Notes: generated by a model not told the origin, from the sequence alone. 59,153 nucleotides of DNA from Candidatus Tepidiaquacellales bacterium UBA6667 (GCA_002455255.1 DKKL01000028.1:13266-72418), one strand, 5' to 3'; counted from the first letter of the stretch, positions 1 through 8,484 are shown. Numbers and translations are program-made.

Positions 1-236
1 TTATTATAAAAAATTACATTTTCTGTGGAAAAATTATTTTCATTATCAGATATTTCTTCAGAAACAAATATATCCTCATTAGGTGATTCTTTCATTACTT
101 CTTCTTTCAGAGCAGTAAGTTTTTCAGTAATAAAATTGCAAGAAATAGAAGAAATTAAAATAAAAAATGAAAACAAAAATTTAAGAATAAATTTTTTGAA
201 ATCTGAATTATTCAAATTAGATGTTTTAAATTTCAT
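1..236 (-). CDS. Partial lipoprotein, unknown function (runs off left edge)
   Basis: Reading leftwards from an ATG at 236 there are 78 open codons with no stop before the window edge, so the 3' part is missing. The product starts with a basic segment, then a hydrophobic stretch (about residues 16-31) ending in SSISC. This looks like a lipoprotein signal peptide with the lipidated Cys at 33. The rest is acidic and looks unstructured. It starts 7 bp after the ruvB stop on the same strand, so it is probably cotranscribed with ruvB. The family is not recognisable. Confidence 0.6.
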   Translation of the reverse strand, partial: MKFKTSNLNNSDFKKFILKFLFSFFILISSISCNFITEKLTALKEEVMKESPNEDIFVSEEISDNENNFSTENVIFYN

Positions 237-243
237 TTTTGTA

Positions 244-1281
244 TTAATCATTGAATAACCCCTCTTGAGATAATTTTTTATTTTTACGGATACCTAAATG
301 TTTATAAGCAAGATCAGTTGCTTCTCTTCCCTTTGGTGTTCGTTTAATAAATCCTTCAATAATAAGAAATGGCTCATATACATCTTCCACAGTTCCTGAA
401 TCTTCACCAATAGAAGCTGCAATATTGGTTAATCCGACAGGTCCGCCGTTATGTTTTAAAATTATTGTTTCAAGGATTTTTTTATCAATTTTATCCAATC
501 CAAATTCATCCACTCCGAGAGACTCCAGTGCATACTTTGCAATAGCTTCGGTTATAACTCCATTTCCTTTTACAATTGCAAAATCCCGAGTTCGCCTTAA
601 CAATCTGTTTGCAATTCTCGGTGTGGCTCTGCTCCTTTTTGCAATCTCTACAGAACCTTTTTGTTCAATTTTTAGATTTAAAATTTCTGCTGATCTGTTA
701 ACTATTTCAGTGAGATTATCTGTGTTATAATAATCTAAATGACAAGTTATACCAAATCTGTCAAGCATAGGGGATGATAATAATCCCTGCCTTGTAGTAG
801 CTCCGATTAGTGTAAATTTTTCAAGTTTAATAGGTATAGACCTTGCAGCAGGTCCCTGATCTATCATAATATCAAGTTTATAATCTTCCATTGCCGAATA
901 TAAAAATTCTTCTACGACTTTTGGTATTCTGTGAATTTCATCAATAAATAAAATCTCATTTTCTCTAAGCTTCGTAAGCATTCCGGCTAAATCACCCGGC
1001 TTTTCAATTACAGGACCGGAAGTTGTAATTATATTCACGCCAAGTTCATTTGCTATTATATGAGCAAGAGTTGTTTTTCCCAATCCGGGAGGTCCTGTAA
1101 ATAAAGTATGATCTAATGACTCATTAAGTTTTTTACTGCTTTGAATAAATACTTTTAAATTTTCTTTTACTTTTTCCTGACCTAAAAATTCTGAAAATGA
1201 TTTTGGACGGATTTGACTAATAAAATCCTTTTCATCTTCCGGTATAAACTCTGAACTGATTATTGCTTTCTTTTTACTCAA
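244..1281 (-). CDS. ruvB: Holliday junction branch migration ATPase RuvB
   Basis: The 345-residue protein is collinear with the RuvB family (about 335-350 aa). Walker A GPPGLGKTT is at 63-71, Walker B FIDEIHR around 112-118, the sensor region GATTR at 160-164, and the arginine-finger region DRFG near 174-177. The C-terminal winged helix ends in the typical RTPKGREAT segment. RuvB hexamers drive RuvA-bound Holliday junctions through branch migration in recombination repair. ruvA and ruvC are not in the window. The gene opens divergently from a membrane-protein gene, with 64 bp between the starts. Confidence 0.97.
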   Translation of the reverse strand: MSKKKAIISSEFIPEDEKDFISQIRPKSFSEFLGQEKVKENLKVFIQSSKKLNESLDHTLFTGPPGLGKTTLAHIIANELGVNIITTSGPVIEKPGDLAGMLTKLRENEILFIDEIHRIPKVVEEFLYSAMEDYKLDIMIDQGPAARSIPIKLEKFTLIGATTRQGLLSSPMLDRFGITCHLDYYNTDNLTEIVNRSAEILNLKIEQKGSVEIAKRSRATPRIANRLLRRTRDFAIVKGNGVITEAIAKYALESLGVDEFGLDKIDKKILETIILKHNGGPVGLTNIAASIGEDSGTVEDVYEPFLIIEGFIKRTPKGREATDLAYKHLGIRKNKKLSQEGLFND

Positions 1282-1345
1282 AAATTTTATAATCTTTTAT
1301 AATTAAAAATAATATTAATTTACGACAAAGAAACTTTATAAATAA

Positions 1346-1804
1346 ATGGAAATAAACACAATCATTAAAGATCCTAATTTAGTCAGGCAAATGCAGTTCG
1401 TTGTTATTTCAAGAAAAGTTAAACTATTGGGATATGCGATTATGCTCGGTCTGGTAATAATTTATTTAATGGGGCTTACAGTAGCATCTGATAATGTGAA
1501 TAAAGATTTGGCAATATTAAACCTTGTATCATTAATCGTATGCTCAGGGTTTTGTATATTATCGGTTTATGTAAAAAAGAAATTTTTGAGAAGTGTTAAT
1601 AAAGAAAATTTTAAAAGTAAATATTTTTCAAGTTATATAATTGCGTATGCTATGTGTGATGGCAGCGGATTATTCTGTATTGTTACAAATCTTTTTATAA
1701 ATTATAATTTTTTATATGCAACAGTCGGATTGATAATATCAGTTTTATATTTGTTTATTAATCTTCCGAAACCGGATGAGTTTGAAAATTTGAAACTTTA
1801 TTGA
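1346..1804 (+). CDS. Four-helix integral membrane protein, unknown
   Basis: A 152-residue hydrophobic protein with four likely membrane helices (about 26-46, 55-75, 93-112 and 118-137), joined by short basic loops such as KKKFLRSVNKENFKSK. There is no signal peptide, catalytic motif or recognisable domain. It ends 2 bp before the stop of the convergent NUDIX gene, so the two 3' ends nearly touch. It is probably a real gene because the ORF is full length and codon use matches the neighbours. No function can be assigned. Confidence 0.6.
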   Translation: MEINTIIKDPNLVRQMQFVVISRKVKLLGYAIMLGLVIIYLMGLTVASDNVNKDLAILNLVSLIVCSGFCILSVYVKKKFLRSVNKENFKSKYFSSYIIAYAMCDGSGLFCIVTNLFINYNFLYATVGLIISVLYLFINLPKPDEFENLKLY

Positions 1805-1806
1805 TT

Positions 1807-2349
1807 TTATAAAAACATTTCCCATAGTAACATATTTACAGAGAATTGGTCTTTTATTTCACCTGAACGAATCATATCGCAGACTTCGTTTTGTGTGAAC
1901 CATTTACAGTCCACTATTTCATTTTTATCAAAGTCATCAGAAATTTGCTTAACATTTTTTGCAGAAAAATAATGTAGTTTTTGATTACTTGAACCAATAG
2001 ACGGATGGCAATATCCAAGATATTTTAAATCTTCACGATTTACTTCACAGCCTGCTTCTTCTTTAAGTTCTTTTATAATTGTTTCTTCCGGTGTTGTTCC
2101 TTTATCTATAGCCCCGGCAGGAACTTCCCAACTGTAAAAATCTGTAAGGTATCTATAGTTTTTTACGAGTACAATTTTATTTTCTGAATTTCTTGCAACA
2201 ACCCCCGCACCTTCAAAATGATAATAAACTCCTTCAAATTCTATCATTGAGCCGTCAGGAATTTCTATTTGATCTCTTTTCATAGAAATCCATTTTCCAT
2301 TAAAGGCAGGAAGTGAATCTTTTAATTTCCAAAATTTTTCTTTTTCCAT
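1807..2349 (-). CDS. NUDIX hydrolase, ADP-ribose pyrophosphatase-like
   Basis: The NUDIX box is visible as G-AIDKG-T-TPEETII-KELKEEAGC. It has the helix glutamates that bind metal, but Thr replaces the first Glu and Lys the usual Arg of REL. The overall order (RYLTDFYSWEVPAG before the box) resembles ADP-ribose and sugar-nucleotide pyrophosphatases, which split nucleoside diphosphate-X compounds. The start at 2349 (MEKEKFW) is preferred over an in-frame ATG at 2367. The extra six codons would be encoded inside the terminator hairpin of the upstream gene and add nothing family-like. The substrate is uncertain. Confidence 0.85.
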   Translation of the reverse strand: MEKEKFWKLKDSLPAFNGKWISMKRDQIEIPDGSMIEFEGVYYHFEGAGVVARNSENKIVLVKNYRYLTDFYSWEVPAGAIDKGTTPEETIIKELKEEAGCEVNREDLKYLGYCHPSIGSSNQKLHYFSAKNVKQISDDFDKNEIVDCKWFTQNEVCDMIRSGEIKDQFSVNMLLWEMFL

Positions 2350-2357
2350 AAAAATAA

Positions 2358-2377
2358 AAAGGGGCAATCGCCCCTTT
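2358..2377 (-). terminator. Rho-independent terminator of the DUF4920 gene
   Basis: An 8-bp perfect stem, AAAGGGGC/GCCCCTTT, with a 4-nt loop. On the minus strand it is followed by TTTTTATTTTT. It lies just after the stop of the DUF4920 gene at 2403 and directly before the NUDIX start. Confidence 0.85.
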
Positions 2378-2402
2378 GTAAAATTAAATGATTTAAATTA
2401 AT

Positions 2403-2957
2403 TTACTCACTTACTTTTGTGCAGTCTTCTTTTTTAGTTGAACAATCAGTTTTTTTGGATGAGCAATCTGACTGATCTTTTTTAATGTCAACTGAATTTG
2501 AATCTCCGGCGGCACCGATATATATTCCGGTCGCAGTTATTTCATAAACTTTTTGAGGACCTACTATTGTTGACGGATCTTTTTTATTTATTGATTCATC
2601 ATTATAGTGTTTTGCTTTATCTTCAGATATTTCTTTTATAACGAATACGCCGTTAACTTTTGCGGAAACATTTGATGCATCTTTTGGCACAAAAAAATTA
2701 TGGTCTGTTCTTACTCTGATAATATTTTCACCGTCTGTAAAAGTAACCCAGCAACCTGCTTTTTGGCATACATCAGTAATTTCGCCGGTTACAACAATTT
2801 CTTTTCCATTGTAAGTTTCAGCATTAGTGAATAAATCTGATAATGAAACTACTTGTGCAGATTCATTTATGTTTTTTCCAAAAAGACTTCCGCTCTCCTG
2901 AGCAGTTGCGAATGTTGCAGTTAGTGCAACAAATAAGAGTACTAATAATGATTTCAT
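2403..2957 (-). CDS. Secreted DUF4920 family protein with Cys-rich tail
   Basis: 184 residues with a clear signal peptide (about 1-19, cut after TATFATAQ). The core (about 30-150) matches the DUF4920 pattern: the segment YNGKEIVVTGEITDVCQKAG, then CWVTF with a Cys pair, and a KVNGVFV strand. The fold looks OB-like. The last 30 residues are Lys/Asp/Cys repeats with four cysteines (DCSSKKTDC, DCSTKKEDC), which could bind metal. It is exported to the periplasm or beyond. Its role is unknown; members often sit with copper or redox proteins, but nothing nearby supports that here. It is transcribed alone and ends at the hairpin at 2358-2377. Confidence 0.8.
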   Translation of the reverse strand: MKSLLVLLFVALTATFATAQESGSLFGKNINESAQVVSLSDLFTNAETYNGKEIVVTGEITDVCQKAGCWVTFTDGENIIRVRTDHNFFVPKDASNVSAKVNGVFVIKEISEDKAKHYNDESINKKDPSTIVGPQKVYEITATGIYIGAAGDSNSVDIKKDQSDCSSKKTDCSTKKEDCTKVSE

Positions 2958-2971
2958 ATTTTTTATTTTAA

Positions 2972-3766
2972 TTATTTATAAATTATAAAATTTAAAAAAG
3001 CGTCTTTATTTATGAGATTAAATGATTTTTTTATTAAATTATATACTTTAGATTTTCCCGCTATATCGTAAGATAAATTAAGATTTTTATGACCTGAAAA
3101 TCCTGCTGTTTGAAATAATCCGGACAATGTTTTTTCTGTAAAAAAACTCCTGTGATATTGGGGATGGTTTCCACCTACCCATTTTTTTCCACTTAACTGA
3201 AACTTTATACTTTCCCAGTTTGGAACTTCTACTATCAATACACCATTATCATTTAAAAGGTTTCTGATTTTTTTTAGTTCATCAACAGGTGATAGAAAAT
3301 GTTCCAGAACATGCCAGAGAGTAATTATATCAAATTTTTTATTTTTGCTCAATAAATCATCAGCATTCTCATTGCTGACAATTAAACCAAACTCCTCTTT
3401 AGCAAATGTGATACTTTTCTTTGATACATCAATTCCTGATACATTAAATGAATCAGACATTGTTTTTAAGAATAAACCCGAACCACATCCAAAATCCAGC
3501 AATTCTCCTGAATTTTTGATTTTCAGAATTTCAGATTTTCTTTGTTTATTTATTGCAAATATTTCACTGAGTAACTGAATATTAGAATTTTCATTGTAAT
3601 CTTTTCCTTTATATTCTATTTCATAATAATCTTCATAAATTTCTGATTCATCCGGTGGGTTCAAAAGATAAATTAAAGAACAGTTATTACATTTAACAAT
3701 TTTAAATATTTCTTCTGTTAAAATCTGACTATATCCATCTGAATCACAGATTGGGCATCTTCTCAT
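2972..3766 (-). CDS. Class I SAM-dependent methyltransferase with N-terminal zinc ribbon
   Basis: The start at 3766 (MRRCPICDSDG) puts the zinc-ribbon cysteines (CPIC...CNNC) at the N-terminus. An upstream in-frame ATG at 3808 would only add a hydrophobic, non-family stretch. SAM motif I is LLDFGCGSGLF, and the later DIITLWHVLEHF and LLNDNGVLIVEVPNWES match the Methyltransf_23 (UbiE/COQ3-like) pattern. Proteins with this architecture often methylate sugars or lipids in envelope biosynthesis, but the acceptor cannot be read from the sequence. Its start faces the TMEM175-like gene on the other strand. Confidence 0.85.
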   Translation of the reverse strand: MRRCPICDSDGYSQILTEEIFKIVKCNNCSLIYLLNPPDESEIYEDYYEIEYKGKDYNENSNIQLLSEIFAINKQRKSEILKIKNSGELLDFGCGSGLFLKTMSDSFNVSGIDVSKKSITFAKEEFGLIVSNENADDLLSKNKKFDIITLWHVLEHFLSPVDELKKIRNLLNDNGVLIVEVPNWESIKFQLSGKKWVGGNHPQYHRSFFTEKTLSGLFQTAGFSGHKNLNLSYDIAGKSKVYNLIKKSFNLINKDAFLNFIIYK

Positions 3767-3831
3767 ATTACATAAAAATAAAAAATTGAATTTATGTTTT
3801 AAATCCATTAATTTAATCGCATAAATAAAAT

Positions 3832-4509
3832 ATGAAACAAAAATCTGATATAGACATTAATAAATTTGAAGAAACGGCAGAAAACTTAAAGATTTCAAGA
3901 GTTGAATCTCTTAGTGACGGAGTTTTTGCTATTGCAATGACACTTATGGTTCTTGATCTTAAAATTCCGACTCCGAGCGATGGAACTAATTTCTCTAATC
4001 AAGGAATTATGAATCTATTCTTTTCCGGTTTAGAAACTCTTGAAAAGTATGTTATTAGTTTTATAGTTCTGGGTATTTATTGGATTAGACATCAAGCACA
4101 ATTTTCAATAATTAAAAATGCTAATAGAGGTCTTCTGTATATTAATATTATTTTTTTAATGTTTATATCACTTATTCCGGCTACGACATCATTTTTAATG
4201 AATTACTCCGGCTATCAGTTTCCTCTGTTTATTTATCTTTTAAATAATTTTATTATTTGTTTAATGCTATTATGGCATTTAAACTATGCAGCAAATAATT
4301 ATCGGTTAATTGATGCCAGAATACCGGAATCCGCAATCAGGAAGGGAAAATTATTATTACTTTCATCTCCATTGCTTTTTTTAATTGCAATGGTTATTTC
4401 ATTCTTTAGTTTAAGAATCAGCTTTATGATTCTTTATCTGTTACCATTTATTTTTCCTTTTTATCATATCTATGACAAGAAATTAAAAAAGTATAAAAAT
4501 AAAAATTAA
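3832..4509 (+). CDS. TMEM175/DUF1211 family potassium channel-like membrane protein
   Basis: The N-terminal segment RVESLSDGVFAIAMT (about 23-37) is the family hallmark, the pore-lining first helix that follows the RxxxFSD motif in TMEM175 proteins. Here Phe of FSD is Leu. About six membrane helices follow across 225 residues, including IVLGIYWIRHQAQFS, which matches the second conserved helix. Bacterial members conduct K+ as tetramers. The nitroreductase gene starts 5 bp after its stop, so the two are probably cotranscribed. Confidence 0.8.
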   Translation: MKQKSDIDINKFEETAENLKISRVESLSDGVFAIAMTLMVLDLKIPTPSDGTNFSNQGIMNLFFSGLETLEKYVISFIVLGIYWIRHQAQFSIIKNANRGLLYINIIFLMFISLIPATTSFLMNYSGYQFPLFIYLLNNFIICLMLLWHLNYAANNYRLIDARIPESAIRKGKLLLLSSPLLFLIAMVISFFSLRISFMILYLLPFIFPFYHIYDKKLKKYKNKN

Positions 4510-4514
4510 AGTTG

Positions 4515-5108
4515 ATGAAAGACATCATTAATATTGTTGAAAAAACTATATTGGAAAGAAGAACAGTAAAACCGGCGAAGATGAATGGGAAAATCATTGA
4601 TGAGGAAGTTTTTAAAAAATTACTTGAGGCGGCTAACTGGGCACCAACTCACGGAAATACTGAACCTATAAATTTTTTTGTTATTAAACCGGCTGATGTA
4701 AAAAAATTTTGTAAGTTACATGCTGAAATGTATAAAAACTTTACATCGAGTGAAGAATTTTCAATTGAAAAATATAACAAGATTTTAAACAATGGAAATA
4801 ATGTATCACATATAATAGCATTGGGTATGAAAAGAGGGAATAATAAGAAAATTCCGGAAATTGAAGAAATTGCATCAGTATCATGTGCTGTTCAGAATAT
4901 AATGTTACTCGCCCACTCAGTAGGAATTGTAAGTTATTGGGGATCAGGAGGTATGACCTATAAACCTGAAATGAAAAATTATTTCAAACTGAAAGAAGAA
5001 GATAAGTTTATTGGTTTTTTATATTTAGGGTTTACGGATTTTGAAATTCCACCGGGGAAAAGGGTGAAACCTATGGACGAAAAGTTTATAAATTGGAATA
5101 TAGACTAA
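4515..5108 (+). CDS. Nitroreductase family protein
   Basis: The N-terminal ILERRTVKPAKMN and EAANWAPTHGNTEPINFFV segments are the FMN-binding Arg region and active-site loop of the nitroreductase fold. VGIVSYWGSGG and FIGFLYLGF match the dimer/FMN segments nearer the C-terminus. The length (197 aa) is typical. It is an FMN oxidoreductase using NAD(P)H; the natural substrate is unknown. The ATG at 4515 is preferred over a TTG three bases upstream. A second paralogue lies at 41754. Confidence 0.9.
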   Translation: MKDIINIVEKTILERRTVKPAKMNGKIIDEEVFKKLLEAANWAPTHGNTEPINFFVIKPADVKKFCKLHAEMYKNFTSSEEFSIEKYNKILNNGNNVSHIIALGMKRGNNKKIPEIEEIASVSCAVQNIMLLAHSVGIVSYWGSGGMTYKPEMKNYFKLKEEDKFIGFLYLGFTDFEIPPGKRVKPMDEKFINWNID

Positions 5109-5148
5109 AAAATCAGCTCATTTTAACATTTAATGAAGATTAATTACA

Positions 5149-5179
5149 TTGTAATAAATCCTTGAAAATCTTATATTTG
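5149..5179 (+). promoter_or_regulatory. Bacteroidota-type promoter of rpsT
   Basis: The -33 element TTG is at 5149-5151 and the -7 element TATATTTG (TAnnTTTG) at 5172-5179, with a 20-bp spacer. The predicted start of transcription is about 20 nt before the rpsT ATG at 5205. The spacing is the same as in front of marR, which supports both calls. Confidence 0.65.
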
Positions 5180-5204
5180 TTGTTTATTTAATTATAAATT
5201 TACA

Positions 5205-5462
5205 ATGCCACTAAGACATAAATCTGCACAGAAAAGAGCAAGACAAACAGTTAAAAGAACTGAAAGAAATAAAAAGTATAAGGCTTTATTAAAAAGAGCT
5301 GTAAAAAATGTTGTAGAATCTAAAGATAAGGCTAAAGCAACTGAAGAAATGAAATTAACAACAAAGTTACTTGACAGAGCTGCATCAAAAGGTATTATTC
5401 ATAAGAATAAAGCTGCAAACCAGAAATCAAAACTGACAAAAAAAGTTAATAAACTTTCTTAA
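5205..5462 (+). CDS. rpsT: 30S ribosomal protein S20
   Basis: 85 residues, very Lys/Arg/Ala-rich, beginning MPLRHKSAQKRARQ. It has the RNRKYKAL-like segment (ERNKKYKALLKRAVKN) and the C-terminal ASKGIIHKNKAANQKSKL block, both diagnostic of bacterial S20. S20 binds 16S rRNA early in small-subunit assembly. The gene is monocistronic, with its own promoter at 5149-5179 and a strong terminator directly after the stop. Confidence 0.97.
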   Translation: MPLRHKSAQKRARQTVKRTERNKKYKALLKRAVKNVVESKDKAKATEEMKLTTKLLDRAASKGIIHKNKAANQKSKLTKKVNKLS

Positions 5463-5469
5463 ATTTTAT

Positions 5470-5497
5470 ATACTTTCCCTTAACGAAGGGAAAGTAT
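5470..5497. terminator. Bidirectional terminator between rpsT and ridA
   Basis: A perfect 12-bp stem (ATACTTTCCCTT / AAGGGAAAGTAT) with the 4-nt loop AACG. It ends one base before the ridA stop codon on the minus strand. Convergent genes on both sides suggest it ends transcription from both directions. Confidence 0.85.
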
Positions 5498-5908
5498 TTA
5501 CTTACCTAACTTACCCAGCAATCCCTTTTTCACATTAACGTGAGCTATACAATCAATTTCGACAAGTACATCTTTTGGTAATCTTGATACTTCCACAGTA
5601 GTTCTTGCCGGTAATGAATCGCTGAAGTATTCAGAATAAACCTCATTCATCGCAGAAAAATTATTCATATCTGTAAGATAAACCGTTACTTTAACAGCAT
5701 TCTGAACAGATGAATGGTTATCTTCGAGTAGATGAGTAATGTTTTGAAGTACTATCCTTGTTTGGCTTTTAATATCATTACCACGCAGATTACCTTCCAT
5801 ATCCATTGGGATTTGTCCTGAAGTAAAGATTAAATCACCAAACTGAATTGCTTGTGAATAAGGACCAATAGCCGGAGCTATGATGTGGGAAACAAGTTTT
5901 TTTTTCAT
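5498..5908 (-). CDS. ridA: RidA family reactive intermediate deaminase
   Basis: 136 residues, with IGPYSQAI near the N-terminus, FTSGQIPMD, and the signature PARTTVEVSRLPKDVLVEID, which carries the catalytic Arg of RidA (YjgF/YER057c/UK114). The family hydrolyses reactive enamines/imines such as 2-aminoacrylate, released by PLP enzymes. The C-terminus has a short extra tail (KKGLLGKLGK). It is the last gene of an operon behind parB (8-bp gap), an unusual partner for a partition locus. Confidence 0.92.
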   Translation of the reverse strand: MKKKLVSHIIAPAIGPYSQAIQFGDLIFTSGQIPMDMEGNLRGNDIKSQTRIVLQNITHLLEDNHSSVQNAVKVTVYLTDMNNFSAMNEVYSEYFSDSLPARTTVEVSRLPKDVLVEIDCIAHVNVKKGLLGKLGK

Positions 5909-5916
5909 TTTAATAT

Positions 5917-6801
5917 TTATTCACATTTATCGAGAATTCTTTCGAGATCATTTAAGTTATAATATTCAATAACAACCTCTCCTGAATCTTTACTTTTTTT
6001 GTTAATCTTTACTCTCGTACCAAAAAATTTTCTTAGTTTGTCTTCGTTTTTTTCGTTTTGCGGATCCCATAATATCGGACTGATTTTTGATTTGCTCTTT
6101 TTCTCTTTTACCCCTGATTTTGTTAATTCTTCAAGAGTTCTAACGGGAATTTTTTCGCTAATAACCTTTCTCCATAAATTCAACTGTTTTTCTCTGTCAT
6201 CAATTCTTAATAATACTCTTGCATGGGCTTCTGAGATTTCATTTTTTTTCAAAGATACTTTTATCTCAGCCGGAAGTTTTTGAAGTCTTAATATATTTGC
6301 GATAGTGCTTCTTTGTTTTTTAACTTTTTCTGCAAGTTGCTCTTGGGTTAATCCGTAATTATCAATTAACATCTGATATGAATTTGAAAGTTCTATAGGG
6401 TTAAGGTCTTCACGCTGTATATTTTCGATTATAGCAAGAACAGCAAGTTCCATAGAACTCATATCCTGTTTATCAAGGATGCTTGCTTTAATTTTTGTTT
6501 CACCGAGAAGTTTAGTTGCTCTTAATCTTCTTTCACCGGCTATTAAAATATATCTCTTTTTATCGTTTGAAAGTTTTACTGTTACCGGATTTAGCAAGCC
6601 ATATTCTTTAATAGAATTTTTTAATTCATTAAGTTCATTATCAGTAAATTCCTCACGAGGTTGATTTGGATTTAAATCTATACTTTCGATTTCAATAAAT
6701 AAATCATTTTTAAATTCCTTTTTTTCTTCAGGAATTTCTAAATTTCTTTCGCCAAAAATTGCTGAAAGTCCTTTTCCTAATCTGTTATCTTTTGATTCCA
6801 T
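5917..6801 (-). CDS. parB: Chromosome partitioning protein ParB
   Basis: The N-terminus LGKGLSAIFG is the usual ParA-interaction peptide. The ParB CTPase domain follows with NPNQPREEF and the GERRLRA box, then a helix-turn-helix (LTQEQLAEKVKKQRSTIANI) for parS binding, and a C-terminal dimerisation segment (residues about 245-294). Length 294 aa is typical of Spo0J/ParB. It loads on parS sites and spreads as a CTP-dependent clamp. It starts 4 bp after the parA stop. A possible parS-like site lies in gyrB at 12151-12164. Confidence 0.95.
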   Translation of the reverse strand: MESKDNRLGKGLSAIFGERNLEIPEEKKEFKNDLFIEIESIDLNPNQPREEFTDNELNELKNSIKEYGLLNPVTVKLSNDKKRYILIAGERRLRATKLLGETKIKASILDKQDMSSMELAVLAIIENIQREDLNPIELSNSYQMLIDNYGLTQEQLAEKVKKQRSTIANILRLQKLPAEIKVSLKKNEISEAHARVLLRIDDREKQLNLWRKVISEKIPVRTLEELTKSGVKEKKSKSKISPILWDPQNEKNEDKLRKFFGTRVKINKKSKDSGEVVIEYYNLNDLERILDKCE

Positions 6802-6805
6802 TTTT

Positions 6806-7675
6806 CTATCCTTCTATAGGTAAATCTGTTATTGTATTTTCTAAATTATTTTTCGGTTCAATTGAATTATCAATTGTCGGTTCAGAAAAACTCATATTAT
6901 TTTTTTGTAAAAATTCCTTTGCCAGTTCAAGATAGTTTTTAGCACCAACAGATTCGGGATCGTATTTAATCAAGGGCTTTCCAAAACTCGGTGCTTCGCC
7001 AATCTTTACATTCCTAAAAATCTTGGTTTCATAAACTTTATTTTCAAAAAATTTTCTAAGTTCTGTTTCAACCTGATTTGCTAATTTTAAACGGGCATCA
7101 AACATGGTAAGCAAATATCCTTCTATTACTAATTCAGGATTAAAATAACTTTTTACATTTTTTACTGTATTTAATAATTGAGAAAGTCCTTCAAGTGCAT
7201 AATACTCACACTGTACGGGAATCAAAACTGATTGTGCAGCGGTAAGAGCATTTACGGTTATTAAACCTAATGAAGGTGGACAATCAATTATTATGAAATC
7301 ATATTTTTGGTCTGATGAGGCATCGTTAACAAAATTTGTAATTTTGTTTTTTAAAACTCTTTCACGAGAGATAATCTCTACCAATTGAATTTCTGCACCG
7401 GATGTATTTACGTTTGATGAAATCAAATCGAGGTTCTCTACCTGAGTTTTTTTAATTGATTGTGAAATCGGTTGATTGGTTACAAGAATTTCATAAATCG
7501 TTTTGCCGTCATCATTTGCCAAAATTCCAACTCCGGTTGTTGCATTTGCCTGTGGGTCTGAATCAATCAACAATATTTTTTTTCCAAGCTGTGCAAGTGA
7601 TGCAGATAAATTTACTGCTGTAGTTGTTTTTCCTACTCCGCCTTTTTGATTTGCTATTGAAATTATCTTAGTCAT
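6806..7675 (-). CDS. parA: Chromosome partitioning ATPase ParA (Soj)
   Basis: It starts MTKIISIANQKGGVGKTTTA, a deviant Walker A with the signature Lys (KGGVGKTT). Later motifs are IDSDPQANAT (switch I) and FIIIDCPPSLGLITVNAL (Walker B). The 289-aa length with no N-terminal DNA-binding domain marks a chromosomal Soj-type ParA. The ATG at 7675 is preferred over one 48 bp upstream, which would overlap the preceding gene. A C-terminal extension (about 255-289) is Asn/Ser-rich and looks unstructured. It works with the ParB encoded next. Confidence 0.95.
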   Translation of the reverse strand: MTKIISIANQKGGVGKTTTAVNLSASLAQLGKKILLIDSDPQANATTGVGILANDDGKTIYEILVTNQPISQSIKKTQVENLDLISSNVNTSGAEIQLVEIISRERVLKNKITNFVNDASSDQKYDFIIIDCPPSLGLITVNALTAAQSVLIPVQCEYYALEGLSQLLNTVKNVKSYFNPELVIEGYLLTMFDARLKLANQVETELRKFFENKVYETKIFRNVKIGEAPSFGKPLIKYDPESVGAKNYLELAKEFLQKNNMSFSEPTIDNSIEPKNNLENTITDLPIEG

Positions 7676-7683
7676 TTTGTCAA

Positions 7684-8358
7684 TTATATTTTTATTGAAT
7701 CTCCGGGTTGCATTATCACACATTTTTTTCCAATTGATTCAATTTTTCTTTTAAAATCAATCGCATCTTGTTTTATAACATCAAATGTATTGTAATGAAT
7801 CGGAATAATTGTGTCCGCATTTATATACTCTGCTGCTTTAACCGCATCATCAATACCCATAGTAAAATTATCACCTATAGGTAAGAATGCAAAATCTATT
7901 TTTTCAGTTTCACCGATTAATTTCATATCATAAAATAAAGCAGTATCACCTGCATGATAAATTGTTTTTCCTTCAATGTTTAACAATAATCCTGCAGGGT
8001 CACCGGCATAAGAACCGTCAGGAAGTGAAGATGAATGATGAGCAAGTGTTAATTTAACTTTTCCGAAAGGGAATGTAAATGCCCCCCCGAGATTCATTGC
8101 ATGAGCTTTTCTGTGCATCTTTTCGCAAAAATATGCAATTTCTGCTGTGGCAATTATTAATGCATCATTTTCACCTGCGATTTCAAGTGTATCACCAAAG
8201 TGATCAGCATGTCCGTGAGTTAATAAAATAAATTTACTTTTAATTTCATTAGCTTTTATCTTCGCTAAGGGATTTCCGGTTATAAACGGATCAATTATTA
8301 AAGAATTATCACCGCTTTCAATCTCAATGCATGAATGACCAATAAATTTAATATTCAT
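7684..8358 (-). CDS. UPF0173 metallo-beta-lactamase-fold hydrolase
   Basis: 224 residues with the metal-binding THGHADHFGD motif (HxHxDH), an N-terminal MNIKFIGHSCIEIE strand, YHAGDTALFYDM, and IPIHYNTFD near the C-terminus. This matches UPF0173 (YtkL-like) proteins, predicted metal-dependent hydrolases of unknown substrate. It is the first gene of the operon with parA, parB and ridA (8-bp gap to parA). Conserved physical linkage to par genes is not something I can confirm. Confidence 0.88.
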   Translation of the reverse strand: MNIKFIGHSCIEIESGDNSLIIDPFITGNPLAKIKANEIKSKFILLTHGHADHFGDTLEIAGENDALIIATAEIAYFCEKMHRKAHAMNLGGAFTFPFGKVKLTLAHHSSSLPDGSYAGDPAGLLLNIEGKTIYHAGDTALFYDMKLIGETEKIDFAFLPIGDNFTMGIDDAVKAAEYINADTIIPIHYNTFDVIKQDAIDFKRKIESIGKKCVIMQPGDSIKI

Positions 8359-8476
8359 TATAATTTGATTTATTAGAATTTATACCTTTTAAATCAATCA
8401 TTAAATTCAAATTTATTCGTATAATTTCATATAATGGTGACTTAAGTTTATAATATAAATTATAAATTTAATAGAT

Positions 8477-8484
8477 TATCTTTG
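8477..8484 (+). promoter_or_regulatory. Candidate -7 element for the secreted protein gene at 8504
   Basis: TATCTTTG matches TAnnTTTG and lies 19 bp before the ATG. No convincing TTG is found 20 bp upstream, so the promoter call is weak. Confidence 0.3.

Noticed and set aside
25..258. Plus-strand ORF at the left edge
   Set aside because: It is the shadow of the minus-strand lipoprotein reading, which has a signal peptide and fits the strand of ruvB.
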